Positions 1 to 9,762 of a DNA stretch of 64,000 nt are shown here, in pieces; the stretch's first letter is position 1; every line of letters begins with the position of its first letter. The notes beneath the pieces were generated by a model, which saw only the letters and a list, made by a program, of their open reading frames with translations, made no database searches and was not told the origin of the DNA. The position numbers and the translations under genes were made by a program. Origin of the DNA: an uncultured Pelagibacteraceae bacterium (GTDB taxonomy: Bacteria > Pseudomonadota > Alphaproteobacteria > Pelagibacterales > Pelagibacteraceae); contig CACEXV010000003.1 in assembly GCA_902563575.1 (NCBI GenBank), positions 98,416-162,415 on the forward strand, given 5' to 3'.

Positions 1-7
1 GTACATT

Positions 8-172
8 CATAATAACTCTTATTTACCCCATCTGTCATTGACCTGAGAGATTTGCTCCTTCGGTGAGGCCTTAGCCTGCTTTCCAGAGTTATTATGCCGA
101 CGGTCCTTTTGCCTGAGAGTTTCCGGGGTGGTTGCTCCTTCGGCGCTAATTAAATTAGTCTCTCCCGTCGAA
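8..172 (-). promoter_or_regulatory. Tandem glycine riboswitch
   Basis: Read on the minus strand, two glycine aptamers stand in series. The first (about 172-100) has the GGGAGAG opening, the CGCCGAAGGAGCAACC core and CTCTCAGGCAAAAGGACCG. The second (about 96-8) has CTCTGGAAAG, CACCGAAGGAGCAAA and CTCTCAGGTCAA. The second aptamer is closed by a perfect 12-bp helix between 85-96 and 8-19. Two-aptamer glycine riboswitches are well known, and in SAR11 they precede glycine-cleavage or malate-synthase genes. The controlled gene lies left of position 1 and cannot be identified here. The outer helix reaches an ATG at 10-8, which would be a natural start codon. The aptamer identity is very secure; the target and direction of control are not visible. 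Confidence 0.95.
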
Positions 173-189
173 GCGGTAAGATGTTATAA

Positions 190-207
190 TTTGACTGAAA
201 AGTCAAA
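190..207 (-). terminator. Short inverted repeat just after the EamA stop
   Basis: A 7-bp perfect inverted repeat (TTTGACT, loop GAAA, AGTCAAA) lies directly behind the stop codon of the EamA gene and just before the glycine riboswitch leader. On the minus strand it is followed by TTATAA rather than a clean T-run, so it is a weak terminator candidate. It could equally overlap the riboswitch promoter or be an operator. Confidence 0.35.
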
Positions 208-208
208 C

Positions 209-1078
209 TTAATTGTTAGTAATTATTTTTTTTCTGTCAAAATATTTTGTAATAATAGCAACGATTATTATTGCTCCTCCTAAAATAACGCTTAAAGGGG
301 GCACTTCATCTAAAAATATCCATACCCATAATGTGCCACAAATAGACTCTAGCAGCATTAATAATCCAACTGTAACCGCTGGTGTAGATCTAGATCCAAT
401 TGTAATACAAATAAAGCCAAAGGCCAATTGAGGGACACCAAGTAAAAAACCCATAAAAATATCATGATTAGAAAAAATTAACTCGTCTGCTAAAAAAAAC
501 CCATAAATCATACTAAATATACCAGAGTAAAATATTGCAGGAATCATATCTAAATTTGGATATTTTCTTATAATTACAACTAAAATTGAAAAATTGATTG
601 GTATAGCTAACGCAACTAAATTGCCAAATAATGATCCTTGATTAATGGAGTCACCAACCATAACTAAAATACCACTCATTGCTAGAAAAATTGATAAAAA
701 ACCAATTAATGAAATTTTTTCTTTCAAGAAAAAATATCCCATTATTGCTAAAAACATAGTTTGTGTACTGATTATGAATACAACATTAGCAACTGTGGTT
801 TCAGTCATTGAAACAACATAGGAAATAAAACTAAACGATAAAACTATTCCTCCAATTAAACCTGGTAAACCCGATTTTCTTATAATTGTAATTGTATTTT
901 TTTTGTATGTAAGAATTAAAAAAAATGATAAGGCCAGTAAAAAAAAGAGAGATCTCAAAAAAAGTATTTGCCATATATCCGCCTCTCTAAATGATCTAAC
1001 TATGAGGCCTCCCCAACTCAAAAAAAACCCGCCAAGTAAGCATAAAATATATCCTGGAATTTTATAAATTAAGTTCAT
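209..1078 (-). CDS. EamA/DMT-family transporter
   Basis: A 289-residue polytopic membrane protein with about ten hydrophobic helices in two similar halves, the layout of drug/metabolite transporters (EamA family). The GGFFLSWGG motif near the N-terminus and an acidic residue late in the second half (FLDEVPPL) fit the family. An upstream ATG in the same frame exists, but the ATG at 1078 overlaps the MATE stop codon in a TAATG junction and begins just before the first helix, so I chose it. The gene is probably translationally coupled to the MATE gene. Likely role: inner-membrane export or import of a small metabolite; the substrate is not predictable. Confidence 0.85.
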   Translation of the reverse strand: MNLIYKIPGYILCLLGGFFLSWGGLIVRSFREADIWQILFLRSLFFLLALSFFLILTYKKNTITIIRKSGLPGLIGGIVLSFSFISYVVSMTETTVANVVFIISTQTMFLAIMGYFFLKEKISLIGFLSIFLAMSGILVMVGDSINQGSLFGNLVALAIPINFSILVVIIRKYPNLDMIPAIFYSGIFSMIYGFFLADELIFSNHDIFMGFLLGVPQLAFGFICITIGSRSTPAVTVGLLMLLESICGTLWVWIFLDEVPPLSVILGGAIIIVAIITKYFDRKKIITNN

Positions 1079-2406
1079 TAAAACTTTCTTATTATATTTC
1101 CAAACTGTAAGTACAAAGTAATTGATCGAAAAAACATTAAACAAACAACTGACATCCAAATACCGTGATTTCCGAAAAGATCTACAAAGATAGTTGAAAT
1201 TAATAAATAAAGAGCAACAGAGACGACAGTGCTATTTCTCATGGATTTAGTCTCTGTAGCGCCTATAAATATACCGTCAAGCTGATAACATATAGAGGCT
1301 ATTGGTGGAAGTAATACCAACCAAAATAAATATTCATACGTATGATATCTCATGATATCAAGATTTGTAATCAAATTAATTATATCCTTAGAAAAGAAAA
1401 TATAAAAAACTCCGATAATTAAACCAGTAATAAAACTTAATTGTATTGAATTAGAAACTGTCAACAAAAAACTTTTTTCAGATTTTTTTCCAACCGTATA
1501 TCCAATTACACCTTCTGTTGAATAAGCATATGCATCCAAAAAAAAAGCAGCTATTGTTAGAAGGTGAAGTAGAATTGTGTTTACCGCTATGAACTCTTGA
1601 TTTATTTTTGAACTTAAAAAATTTATCCATAAAAATGCAAAAGTTAAACAAACTGTTCTCAAGAATATATCAAAGTTAATCGTTAACAATCTCAAAACCT
1701 TTTTTTTGGTAAAAATACTGAGATTAAATCGAGGAGTGATTTTAAATCGTTTTTTTATGTAGAAAAAAGTAATGACTAAAAAAAATATTGAAACTATATA
1801 TGCTGATATTAAAGTTCCATATGCTACACCTAAAATATTTAAGTTATATTTGGTGACCAATATAATACTCAAAAGAATATTCAAAATACTGAATAGGATA
1901 GCTATAATACTTGATATGTTTGTTAATTGTAGACCAAGAAAAAATCCGATTAAGACATATAAAGTTAGCTCAGCTGGTGAAGAAAATAATCTTATTAAAA
2001 TATACTGTTCTACTAAGATTTTGACGTCATCAGATATTTGGAAAAAAAAACCAATTATATAAATTATCGGGAAAAATAACATTAACAATATAATTGAAAT
2101 ACAAAGAGCAATTAATAAATTTCTTAAAACGATATAAACTATTTCTCTATAATCACCCCTGCCAAGGTTTTGTGAGACCATCCCCACAGTTCCCATTCTA
2201 AGAAATCCAAAGCTCCAGAAAATCATTAGAATGATTGAACTGCCTAAACTAGTGGCAACTAAAAAATCCTCATTGGTTAAATGACCCATTAGAGCAGTAT
2301 CTATAATACCAACCATAGGAATGGCTAAATTTGATAAAAATATGGGCAAGGATAATTTTATTAAATAAGCTTTAGTGATGTTTGCCGGATATCTTAAAAC
2401 GGTCAT
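1078..2406 (-). CDS. MATE-family multidrug/metabolite efflux protein
   Basis: A 442-residue protein with about twelve membrane segments. The N-terminal half carries LSNLAIPMVGIIDTALMGHL, typical of MATE (NorM/DinF-like) cation-coupled antiporters, and GTVGMVSQNLGRG lies at the second-third helix region. Length matches the family (about 440-460). The stop overlaps the start of the EamA transporter by one base, so the two exporters form a two-gene unit reading toward the glycine riboswitch. Family identity is secure. The substrate is unknown; the DinF-like branch is as likely as a drug exporter. Confidence 0.9.
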   Translation of the reverse strand: MTVLRYPANITKAYLIKLSLPIFLSNLAIPMVGIIDTALMGHLTNEDFLVATSLGSSIILMIFWSFGFLRMGTVGMVSQNLGRGDYREIVYIVLRNLLIALCISIILLMLFFPIIYIIGFFFQISDDVKILVEQYILIRLFSSPAELTLYVLIGFFLGLQLTNISSIIAILFSILNILLSIILVTKYNLNILGVAYGTLISAYIVSIFFLVITFFYIKKRFKITPRFNLSIFTKKKVLRLLTINFDIFLRTVCLTFAFLWINFLSSKINQEFIAVNTILLHLLTIAAFFLDAYAYSTEGVIGYTVGKKSEKSFLLTVSNSIQLSFITGLIIGVFYIFFSKDIINLITNLDIMRYHTYEYLFWLVLLPPIASICYQLDGIFIGATETKSMRNSTVVSVALYLLISTIFVDLFGNHGIWMSVVCLMFFRSITLYLQFGNIIRKF

Positions 2407-2466
2407 ATGGTTGAATAAAATATTCTTTATTAATAAACAATATAATTATATAAACAAATCATTAAA

Positions 2467-3087
2467 ATGTTAGAACAAGTTATCATTTCACTACAAATTA
2501 TATTGATTGATATAGTCATGGCGGCTGATAATGCGATCATTATAGGCTTGATAGCTTCAAATTTTGCGCCACAAAATAAGAAAAAAATAATTGCTTGGGG
2601 TGTAGCCGGCGCATTTGTATTCAGAATATTTTTTGCGTTTGGAACCGATTATATGCTTGAATATGCATGGATTAAGATTTTAGGAGGATTACTTTTAATT
2701 TGGATAGTAAATAATATTAGACAAGACCTTTTTGGAAAAAATAAAATTAGGTCACCCCAGGTTCAATCAAAAGAACCGGTATCATTTAGAACTGGAGTTT
2801 ATAGAATCTTAATAGCTGATATAACACTTAGTTTTGATAACGTTCTTGGAGTAGTTGGTGCTGCTAAAGATTATTATTATTTGATGATAGTAGGTCTTCT
2901 ATTCTCTGTTTTTTTAGTGGCTACACTTGCTACATATTTTGCAAACTATATAAAAGATCATAAATGGCTTGGTTATGTGGGAATATTCGTAATTATTATT
3001 GTGGCCATTCAATTGATAGTAGGTGGTTTTGTTAATTTAGAAATTTTATCTATTCAAGAAAAATACGAGTTCCTATTTAGTATATGA
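2467..3087 (+). CDS. TerC/YjbE-family integral membrane protein
   Basis: A 206-residue membrane protein with about seven helices. It carries the paired acidic signatures of the TerC superfamily: DIVMAADNAI near residue 15 and DITLSFDNVLGVV near residue 125. Characterised family members (Alx, MntP-like or YceF/YkoY types) export manganese or other divalent cations at the inner membrane. Its ATGA overlaps the next gene, indicating co-transcription and coupled translation. It is divergent from the MATE gene with 60 bp between them. Mn(II) export is a family-based inference. Confidence 0.85.
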   Translation: MLEQVIISLQIILIDIVMAADNAIIIGLIASNFAPQNKKKIIAWGVAGAFVFRIFFAFGTDYMLEYAWIKILGGLLLIWIVNNIRQDLFGKNKIRSPQVQSKEPVSFRTGVYRILIADITLSFDNVLGVVGAAKDYYYLMIVGLLFSVFLVATLATYFANYIKDHKWLGYVGIFVIIIVAIQLIVGGFVNLEILSIQEKYEFLFSI

Positions 3088-4049
3088 TTGAATTTTGTAT
3101 TTTGGGATCCGGTATGGCTGGGTCAACAATTGCAAATTTATTATCCAAAAAATCTTCAGTCGAAATCTTTGATAAAGCTAGAGGAGCGGGGGGCAGATCA
3201 TCAAACAGAAGATTTAAAAACGGCGCGAGCTTTGATCATGGATTACAGTATATTTTTCCGAAAAATAAGCTCTTTAAAAGATTTTTAATAAATTTAGAAA
3301 GAAAAAAAATTATAAAAAAATGGGAGGGTAACCATTTAGATTTGACTTTGCGGGTTAAAAGACCTGGTAATAAGTATATAGGCAAAAAAAGCAATAGCGA
3401 TATACAAAAGTATTTAGTAAAGAATATTTCCACAAATTACAAATCAAGTATAGACAAAATAATATACAAAAAAGATCATTGGGTCATACTCGTTAATAAT
3501 AAATTTTATAGATGCAGAAATTTAATTTTAACTTGTCCTTATCCGCAAATGCTAACCTTAGCTAGAAAATATTTAAAAAAAAATTTTTTAAAAGAAAAGA
3601 TTGTTATGCAACCTAATATGACAGCAATGATAGCCATAAAGAAAGATTATAATATTCCTGTTTCAAGTATTAGATTTAAAAATAAGATCCTGGGTTGGGC
3701 GACTAACGAAAATAGTAAAAATAGATTTAAAACAAAATTTAATTTGTGGACAATACAATCAAATGAAACTTTTGCCAAAAAAATAATTAAAAAATATAAG
3801 AAAAGAAAAAAATTTTATTTACAAGTCATTATTAAAGAATTTCTTAATATTTTAGGTCTTAAAAACTCAGACATTTTTTTTAAAGAATTACACGGTTGGA
3901 AATATTCTCATAATAATGAACCTATTAAACTTAATAGCTATTGGGATAAAAAACTCAGGCTTGGAATATGTGGAGATTGGTTTAACGGACCTCGAGTAGA
4001 AGATGCTTGGATTAGTGCTCAAGATTTGTATAAAAAAATTAAAAAATAA
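3084..4049 (+). CDS. Renalase-like FAD-dependent oxidoreductase
   Basis: A 321-residue protein starting with an FAD dinucleotide-binding fold ([13 protein letters not shown], residues about 8-20, then an acidic [17 protein letters not shown]). GGRSSNRR is the second flavin-contacting motif of the amine-oxidase/renalase group. The C-terminal [19 protein letters not shown] is the closing FAD segment expected in this family. It overlaps terC by 4 bp (ATGA) and converges on prpD, their stop regions overlapping by 11 bp. Bacterial renalase-like proteins oxidise aberrant dihydronicotinamide isomers; whether this one does so is inferred from family only. Confidence 0.8.
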   Translation: MIEFCILGSGMAGSTIANLLSKKSSVEIFDKARGAGGRSSNRRFKNGASFDHGLQYIFPKNKLFKRFLINLERKKIIKKWEGNHLDLTLRVKRPGNKYIGKKSNSDIQKYLVKNISTNYKSSIDKIIYKKDHWVILVNNKFYRCRNLILTCPYPQMLTLARKYLKKNFLKEKIVMQPNMTAMIAIKKDYNIPVSSIRFKNKILGWATNENSKNRFKTKFNLWTIQSNETFAKKIIKKYKKRKKFYLQVIIKEFLNILGLKNSDIFFKELHGWKYSHNNEPIKLNSYWDKKLRLGICGDWFNGPRVEDAWISAQDLYKKIKK

Positions 4050-5541
4050 ACTTTTTTTTGTTTTTCGAAAATTTCTTTGACTTAATTTCGCAATTTAAAT
4101 TTATTAGGTCTTTATTTTTAAGTGATTTTAAATTCTGCACTAATTTTAAAAACTTTAAACTTTCCTTTTTAGTAATTAATCCACCAGTCAAGGTTTTAAA
4201 TTTTTCAATATAATTTGATCTTTTAAAAGGTCTTAATCCATTAGGGTGGGCATCCGCTACACCTTTTTCCTCTTCCAAAACACTGCCGTCTCTAAAGTAT
4301 ATTATCACTTTACCACCAAAACATTTCTTTCTTGGATCTGGATCATGATATCTTTTGGTCCATTCAGAATCCTCAATAGTCTTTATTTTTTGCCAAATTC
4401 GTATCGTGCTTTTTTTATGAGCTCTTGCTGAAGTGTATGAATTTATATGATGCCAAGATCCATCTTCTAATGCAACAGCAAAAATGTACATGATAGAATG
4501 ATCAAGTGTTTCTCTACTAGCATCTGGGTCCATTTTCTGTGGGTCGTTTGCACCTGTTCCTATCACATAGTGAGTATGATGACTTGTATGTATTTCAATT
4601 TTTTCAATATCATCAAAATTTTTAATTTTTTTGTTCATGCTTTTTGCTAAGTCAATCAGTGCTTGAGACTGGTATTCAGCAGAATGTTCTTTAGTATAAG
4701 TTTCTAAAATTGCCTTTTTTTCCTCATTAATTTCTGGGAGTGGAATTGTATAAATTTTTTTAGGTCCTGATAAAATTCTAGAGATTACGCTATCCTCACC
4801 TTCATAAATGGGGCTAGGGGCTCCCTCACCTCTCATACATCTGTCTACAGCTTCTATTGCTAATTTTCCTGCATGCGCTGGAGCAAATGCTTTCCAGCTA
4901 GAGATTTCACCCTTTCTCGACTGTCTTGTGGAAATTGTAGTGTGTAAAGCTTGTTGAATTGATTGATAAATTGTTTCAGTATTTAATTTTAACATTGTTC
5001 CTATGCCAGCAGCAACACTGGGGCCAAGATGTGCAATATGATCTATTTTGTGTTCATGAAGACAAATCCCCTTAACTAAATTTACTTGAACTTCATATCC
5101 AGTTAATATGCCCCTAATCAAATCTATGCCGCTACAACCTGTTTGTTGAGCAACTGCTAAAATGGGAGGTATATTATCTCCTGGATGACTGTAGTCGGCA
5201 GCTAAAAAAGTATCATGGTAATCAAGCTCTCTTACTGCTGTCCCATTAGCCCATGCAGCCCATTCACAATCAACTTTTACCTTTTTATCAACCCCAAATA
5301 AAGTTGCTCCATTTTTTCTTTTATGGGCTAGAGCCATTTCTCTAGCTGAAATTACAGGTTTCCTACTGAAAGATGCAATCGCTACTGCAGCGTTATCAAT
5401 AATTCTATTAATGACCATTTCAATCTGCTCCCCACCTGGCCTTGATTTATCAGAAGCAATTTCAGCTATTTTCCAAGCTAATTGATTTTCTTTTTTTAAT
5501 TTTTCAGATTCTGGATAAGTTTTAACTTCAAAATTTATCAT
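4039..5541 (-). CDS. prpD: MmgE/PrpD-family 2-methylcitrate dehydratase
   Basis: A 500-residue protein of the MmgE/PrpD family, full length. Family signatures include [27 protein letters not shown] (about residues 107-133) and the [24 protein letters not shown] region. PrpD dehydrates 2-methylcitrate to 2-methylaconitate in the methylcitrate route for propionyl-CoA. Its start overlaps the acnA stop by one base (TAATG), so it is coupled to aconitase, which could supply the hydratase half giving 2-methylisocitrate. No prpB or prpC lies in the window. Other MmgE/PrpD members act on other substrates, so the exact reaction is likely but not proven. The C-terminus is lysine-rich. Confidence 0.88.
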   Translation of the reverse strand: MINFEVKTYPESEKLKKENQLAWKIAEIASDKSRPGGEQIEMVINRIIDNAAVAIASFSRKPVISAREMALAHKRKNGATLFGVDKKVKVDCEWAAWANGTAVRELDYHDTFLAADYSHPGDNIPPILAVAQQTGCSGIDLIRGILTGYEVQVNLVKGICLHEHKIDHIAHLGPSVAAGIGTMLKLNTETIYQSIQQALHTTISTRQSRKGEISSWKAFAPAHAGKLAIEAVDRCMRGEGAPSPIYEGEDSVISRILSGPKKIYTIPLPEINEEKKAILETYTKEHSAEYQSQALIDLAKSMNKKIKNFDDIEKIEIHTSHHTHYVIGTGANDPQKMDPDASRETLDHSIMYIFAVALEDGSWHHINSYTSARAHKKSTIRIWQKIKTIEDSEWTKRYHDPDPRKKCFGGKVIIYFRDGSVLEEEKGVADAHPNGLRPFKRSNYIEKFKTLTGGLITKKESLKFLKLVQNLKSLKNKDLINLNCEIKSKKFSKNKKKFIF

Positions 5542-8213
5542 TAATTAAGCATATTACGTAGAACATATTGTAAAATTCCGCCATTCTTATAATATTCTAT
5601 TTCATTTTCAGTATCTATTCTGCTGAGAACCTGTATTTTTTTTATCGTTCCATCTTTGTATTTTATTTCACACGTAACTTCGGCTCTTGGTTTAACTCCC
5701 TTTTCAATATCTACGACAGTAATTAATTCTGATCCAGTTATATTTAATTTTTTTCTATCAAAACCTTCTTTGAATTGAAGAGGTAAAACTCCCATACCAA
5801 CCAGATTAGATCTGTGAATTCTCTCAAAACTTTCTGCTAATACAGCTTTTATGCCGATTAATTTTGTTCCTTTTGCTGCCCAATCTCTAGATGAGCCTGT
5901 TCCATATTCTTTACCTGCAACAACGACTAAATCATTCTTTCTTTTTTTATATTCCATTGCGGCCTCATAAACACTCATCACTTTACCCTCAGGTTGAAGG
6001 GTTGTAAAACCGCCCTCTGTACCAGGTGCCATCTCATTTCTAATTTTAATATTGCCAAAAGTACCTCTCATCATTACCTCGTGGTTCCCTCTTCTTGCAC
6101 CATAAGAATTAAAATCTTTTTGTTGAATTTGATGTTTCATAAAATAATCTCCTGTAGGACTATCTTTTTTAATACTTCCTGCAGGAGAGATGTGATCTGT
6201 AGTTATAGTATCTCCTAAAATTAAAAGTATTCTTGCATCTGTTATTGCTTTAAATCCCTCCGGTTTATCTGGTAAATTGTCAAAAAAAGGTGGTTTTTTA
6301 ACATACGTAGAATTTTGCTCCCAGTTATATATATCGCTATCAACTGTATTAATTTCTCTCCATTCTTTTGGTCCCTTTGAAACATTTGAATATCTTTTCT
6401 TAAACATTTCTGCATTCAATGACGTTAACATTAAATCCTCTATTTCCTTATTGCTTGGCCAAATATCTTTTAAATATACCTCTTTTCCATTTTTATCTTG
6501 ACCTAAGGATGTTTTGTACAAATCAAAATTCATATTTCCTGCTAATGCATATGCAACAACTAAAGGTGGAGATGCTAAGTAATTTGCTTTGACGTCAGGA
6601 TTAATTCTGCCCTCAAAATTTCTATTTCCAGATAAAACTGAAACAGCGTAGAGATTATTTTGGTTTATTGAGTCTGAAATATTTTTATTTAATGGACCTG
6701 AATTTCCAATACAAGTGGTACAGCCATATCCAACAAGGTTAAAACCTAATTTATCTAAATATTTATTTAATCCAGCCTTTTCCAAATAATCGGTAACAAC
6801 TTGAGAGCCTGGTGCTAAAGAAGTCTTAACCCATGGCTTAACTTTTAAACCTTTTTCAAAAGCTTTTTTTGCTAATAGGCCTGCTCCAATTAATACACTT
6901 GGATTTGAAGTATTAGTGCATGAAGTAATTGCGGCTATTACAATATCACCATCCTTAATATTAAAATCTTCACCTTCAACTTTAACTTCAACAAATTTTG
7001 ATCTTTTTGTATTTTCTTTATAAACTTTTGCGAAAGAGCTCGATGCCTCAGTTAATAGAACTTTGTCTTGAGGTCTTTTGGGACCAGAAATACTGGTTAC
7101 TACTGAGCCAACATCAAGCATAACTTGATCAGAAAAAATCACATCGTCACTCGCCCAAAATCCTTGTTCTTTAGAATATTTTTCAACCAAAGCAATTGTT
7201 TCCTCATCTCTTCCTGATAACTTTAAATATTTAAGTGTTTCATTATCTACTGGAAAAAAACCACATGTCGCTCCATACTCAGGAGCCATATTGGCTATTG
7301 TAGCTCTATCAGCAAGCGTTAAATTTTTTAATCCTTCCCCATAAAACTCTACAAATTTTCCTACTACTCCTTTTTTTCTTAACATTTCAACTATTGTTAA
7401 AACTAAATCTGTAGCAGTTGTGCCCTCTTTTAATTTTCCTTTTAATTCAACTCCAACTACTTCTGGAATTAGCATTGAAATAGGTTGACCAAGCATTGCT
7501 GCCTCGGCTTCGATGCCGCCAACACCCCAACCAAGGACAGATAAACCATTAACCATTGTGGTATGACTATCAGTTCCAACTAATGTGTCTGGGTAAGCAT
7601 ATAAATCTTCTCCGCTCTTAGATGACCAAACTACTTTTGAGAGATATTCTAGGTTAACCTGATGACATATTCCAGTTCCAGGGGGAACAACCCGAAAATT
7701 GTTAAATGCTTTTTGCCCCCATTTTAAAAAAGAATATCTCTCACCATTTCTTGAGAATTCTCTTTCCACATTTTGGGCAAAAGAATTACCTGATGCGTAA
7801 TCATCTACCATTACTGAATGATCAATTACTAGATCAACTGTAGATAATGGATTTATTTTATCAGGATTTTTATTTTTATCTTTCACTGCGTCTCTCATCG
7901 CTGCTAGGTCGGCCACTGCAGGTATACCTGTATAATCTTGCATCAAAACTCTTGCGGGCCTGTATGCAATTTCAGTAGTCGATGATTTATTTTTAAGCCA
8001 TTCTTTTATCGCTAAAATTTGTTTTTTATCTACCGTAATATTATCTTCAAACCTAAGAAGATTTTCTAATAATACTTTTAAAGATTTTGGAAGTTTGGAA
8101 ACACCCTCTAGCCCATTTTTTTCAGCAATATTTAAATTAAAAATTTTGTATTTTTTTCCTGAGGAATTAATTACGTCCAGAGATTTAAAAGAATTTTTGC
8201 TATTAAATTTCAT
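5541..8213 (-). CDS. acnA: Aconitate hydratase (AcnA type)
   Basis: An 890-residue monomeric aconitase of the AcnA/IRP type. The N-terminal region has [19 protein letters not shown]. The [4Fe-4S] ligands are visible as SCTNTSNP (about residue 430) and [13 protein letters not shown] (about residue 495), and the swivel-domain motif [17 protein letters not shown] lies near the C-terminus. The enzyme interconverts citrate and isocitrate in the TCA cycle. The 1-bp overlap with prpD suggests it also hydrates 2-methylaconitate. It sits 3 bp downstream of the lysE-type gene in the same direction. Confidence 0.97.
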   Translation of the reverse strand: MKFNSKNSFKSLDVINSSGKKYKIFNLNIAEKNGLEGVSKLPKSLKVLLENLLRFEDNITVDKKQILAIKEWLKNKSSTTEIAYRPARVLMQDYTGIPAVADLAAMRDAVKDKNKNPDKINPLSTVDLVIDHSVMVDDYASGNSFAQNVEREFSRNGERYSFLKWGQKAFNNFRVVPPGTGICHQVNLEYLSKVVWSSKSGEDLYAYPDTLVGTDSHTTMVNGLSVLGWGVGGIEAEAAMLGQPISMLIPEVVGVELKGKLKEGTTATDLVLTIVEMLRKKGVVGKFVEFYGEGLKNLTLADRATIANMAPEYGATCGFFPVDNETLKYLKLSGRDEETIALVEKYSKEQGFWASDDVIFSDQVMLDVGSVVTSISGPKRPQDKVLLTEASSSFAKVYKENTKRSKFVEVKVEGEDFNIKDGDIVIAAITSCTNTSNPSVLIGAGLLAKKAFEKGLKVKPWVKTSLAPGSQVVTDYLEKAGLNKYLDKLGFNLVGYGCTTCIGNSGPLNKNISDSINQNNLYAVSVLSGNRNFEGRINPDVKANYLASPPLVVAYALAGNMNFDLYKTSLGQDKNGKEVYLKDIWPSNKEIEDLMLTSLNAEMFKKRYSNVSKGPKEWREINTVDSDIYNWEQNSTYVKKPPFFDNLPDKPEGFKAITDARILLILGDTITTDHISPAGSIKKDSPTGDYFMKHQIQQKDFNSYGARRGNHEVMMRGTFGNIKIRNEMAPGTEGGFTTLQPEGKVMSVYEAAMEYKKRKNDLVVVAGKEYGTGSSRDWAAKGTKLIGIKAVLAESFERIHRSNLVGMGVLPLQFKEGFDRKKLNITGSELITVVDIEKGVKPRAEVTCEIKYKDGTIKKIQVLSRIDTENEIEYYKNGGILQYVLRNMLN

Positions 8214-8216
8214 GCG

Positions 8217-8807
8217 CTATACATAAAACAAAATTACGCAAACGATAAGCAAAAAAGACATAGTATAATTAAAATTCTTGATAAACCTGTCACTTGTGAC
8301 AAATTTCCTTAGATATTTACCTAATAAACACCAAGAACTAATTGAAAAAACAGCCACAAAAAATCCAATCGTGGTCACTACAATAAAATCTCGCACATAG
8401 TTATTCTGGGCATCAATAAATGTGGAAACGACCGTCATTGAGACCACAACACTTTTTGGATTAATAAATTGAAACATAAACATATCAAGAAATCTGATAG
8501 GTTTTTTTAAAGGATTATTTTTCTTAATATTGGAATACGCGATTTTATATGCAAGATAAATCAAAAATAAAGATCCTAAAATTTTTATAATAGTTTGTAA
8601 ATAATTTATTTTTTGAAAAATTATTATTAGACCTAACTCCATCGAAACTAACAATGTCGTCCATCCAAAAATAACTCCAAGCATTAAAGGTATAGTTTTT
8701 TTAAAACCAAAATTAAAGCCAGAATAAGCCGCTGATATATTATTAGGACCAGGAGTAAATGCAGTCACAATTGCGAAAAGTATTAAAGTAAAAATTTGAT
8801 TATACAT
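8217..8807 (-). CDS. LysE/RhtB-family amino-acid exporter
   Basis: A 196-residue inner-membrane protein with six hydrophobic helices. The N-terminal ITPGPNN-like signature appears as AFTPGPNNISAAYSG, followed by FGFKKTIPLMLGV, diagnostic of the LysE/RhtB family. The mid-protein FQFINPKSVV is also conserved there. These proteins export amino acids or related metabolites. The start codon overlaps the upstream cytochrome c' stop by one base (TAATG). The substrate is unknown. Confidence 0.88.
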   Translation of the reverse strand: MYNQIFTLILFAIVTAFTPGPNNISAAYSGFNFGFKKTIPLMLGVIFGWTTLLVSMELGLIIIFQKINYLQTIIKILGSLFLIYLAYKIAYSNIKKNNPLKKPIRFLDMFMFQFINPKSVVVSMTVVSTFIDAQNNYVRDFIVVTTIGFFVAVFSISSWCLLGKYLRKFVTSDRFIKNFNYTMSFLLIVCVILFYV

Positions 8808-9256
8808 TAATGAGGAGCACGAAACCTGCTATGACAAGCTGAACAATTGCTCCACATTAATTTTTTTTGTACTGCTCTAAGATCTTCAGCAGTATCAATT
8901 GCTTCAGCTAATTTAATCATATCATCTGAAGCTTTCTTCATAAGATCATTAAATTCTTTTTTATTTTCCCAAATGCTTGGAAGTGCCTCAGTTTTGAATC
9001 CCTCTTTGGTATTTTCAGGAAAATAGTCTAATAGTTTTGTATAGTTTTTTGAAATTTTTTCCATAAGTGGTTTGGCTTCATCTATCTTTCCTGACTTAAG
9101 TAAAATAGATATTCTTTTAGCGTTCTGATAATTTTCGCTAAACATAGCTTTTCTACCTTTAATAATTTCCTCTACAGTTTGAGCATTGGCAGAAAAAGGA
9201 AAGGTTAAAGAAAAAATAATAATAAGTGTTTTTATTATTTTTACCTTTTGTATCAT
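8807..9256 (-). CDS. Cytochrome c'/c556-type periplasmic protein
   Basis: A 149-residue protein with an N-terminal signal peptide (cleavage probably after SANA, residue about 25) and one c-type haem site at the C-terminus (CSACH, followed by SRFRAPH). A haem site at the very end of a helical protein is characteristic of the cytochrome c'/c556 family. These periplasmic four-helix bundles bind haem and sometimes NO or serve as electron carriers. It is preceded by a DUF411 protein and lies near a divergent cytochrome b561, suggesting a small redox or metal module. Confidence 0.85.
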   Translation of the reverse strand: MIQKVKIIKTLIIIFSLTFPFSANAQTVEEIIKGRKAMFSENYQNAKRISILLKSGKIDEAKPLMEKISKNYTKLLDYFPENTKEGFKTEALPSIWENKKEFNDLMKKASDDMIKLAEAIDTAEDLRAVQKKLMWSNCSACHSRFRAPH

Positions 9257-9261
9257 AAAAT

Positions 9262-9744
9262 TTATATTGTCATGAATACGGATGATTTCCCATCTTTAAG
9301 TTGATAAATAACATAAGGCTCATCTTTATCACCTGGCATTCCTGGTGTGCCAATCGGCATTCCAGGTAAAGCTATACCATCAATATCAGGTTGATCTTTT
9401 AATAATTTATTTACCGCTTCAAACGGGACATGTCCTTCAATAAAATATTTACCCAAAATAGTAGTATGACAAGATTGCATTTCTACCGGAATATTATATT
9501 TTTGTTTTATTGAATGAAGGCTTCTCATATCTGTTTGTTTTACTTTAAATTTTTCTTCTTCTAAAAATAAAACATAGCCATAGCAACATCCGCATGAGGG
9601 AGTCTTAAAAACTTCAACTATTTGTTTATTGTTGATGTTAGCTAAAACGTTTTTTTTATCTGTGACAAAATTAAAGATATAAAAAACAGAGAATAATACT
9701 ACTGTAAAAATTGTTAGTTTGGTTAAAGTGTTTTTATATGGCAT
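9262..9744 (-). CDS. DUF411-family exported metal-binding protein
   Basis: A 160-residue protein with an N-terminal membrane anchor or signal (residues about 7-27) and a thioredoxin-like DUF411 domain. Visible motifs are VFKTPSCGCCYGY (a CxCC cluster near residue 50), MQSCHT (residue about 92), GHVPFEAV and the PGMPIGTPGMPG loop. DUF411 proteins are often linked to copper handling. It is 5 bp upstream of the cytochrome c' gene on the same strand and 18 bp from the divergent cytochrome b561. Copper or other metal delivery in the periplasm is inferred; the family assignment is firm. Confidence 0.85.
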   Translation of the reverse strand: MPYKNTLTKLTIFTVVLFSVFYIFNFVTDKKNVLANINNKQIVEVFKTPSCGCCYGYVLFLEEEKFKVKQTDMRSLHSIKQKYNIPVEMQSCHTTILGKYFIEGHVPFEAVNKLLKDQPDIDGIALPGMPIGTPGMPGDKDEPYVIYQLKDGKSSVFMTI

Positions 9745-9762
9745 TATTAACTATAAATAATT

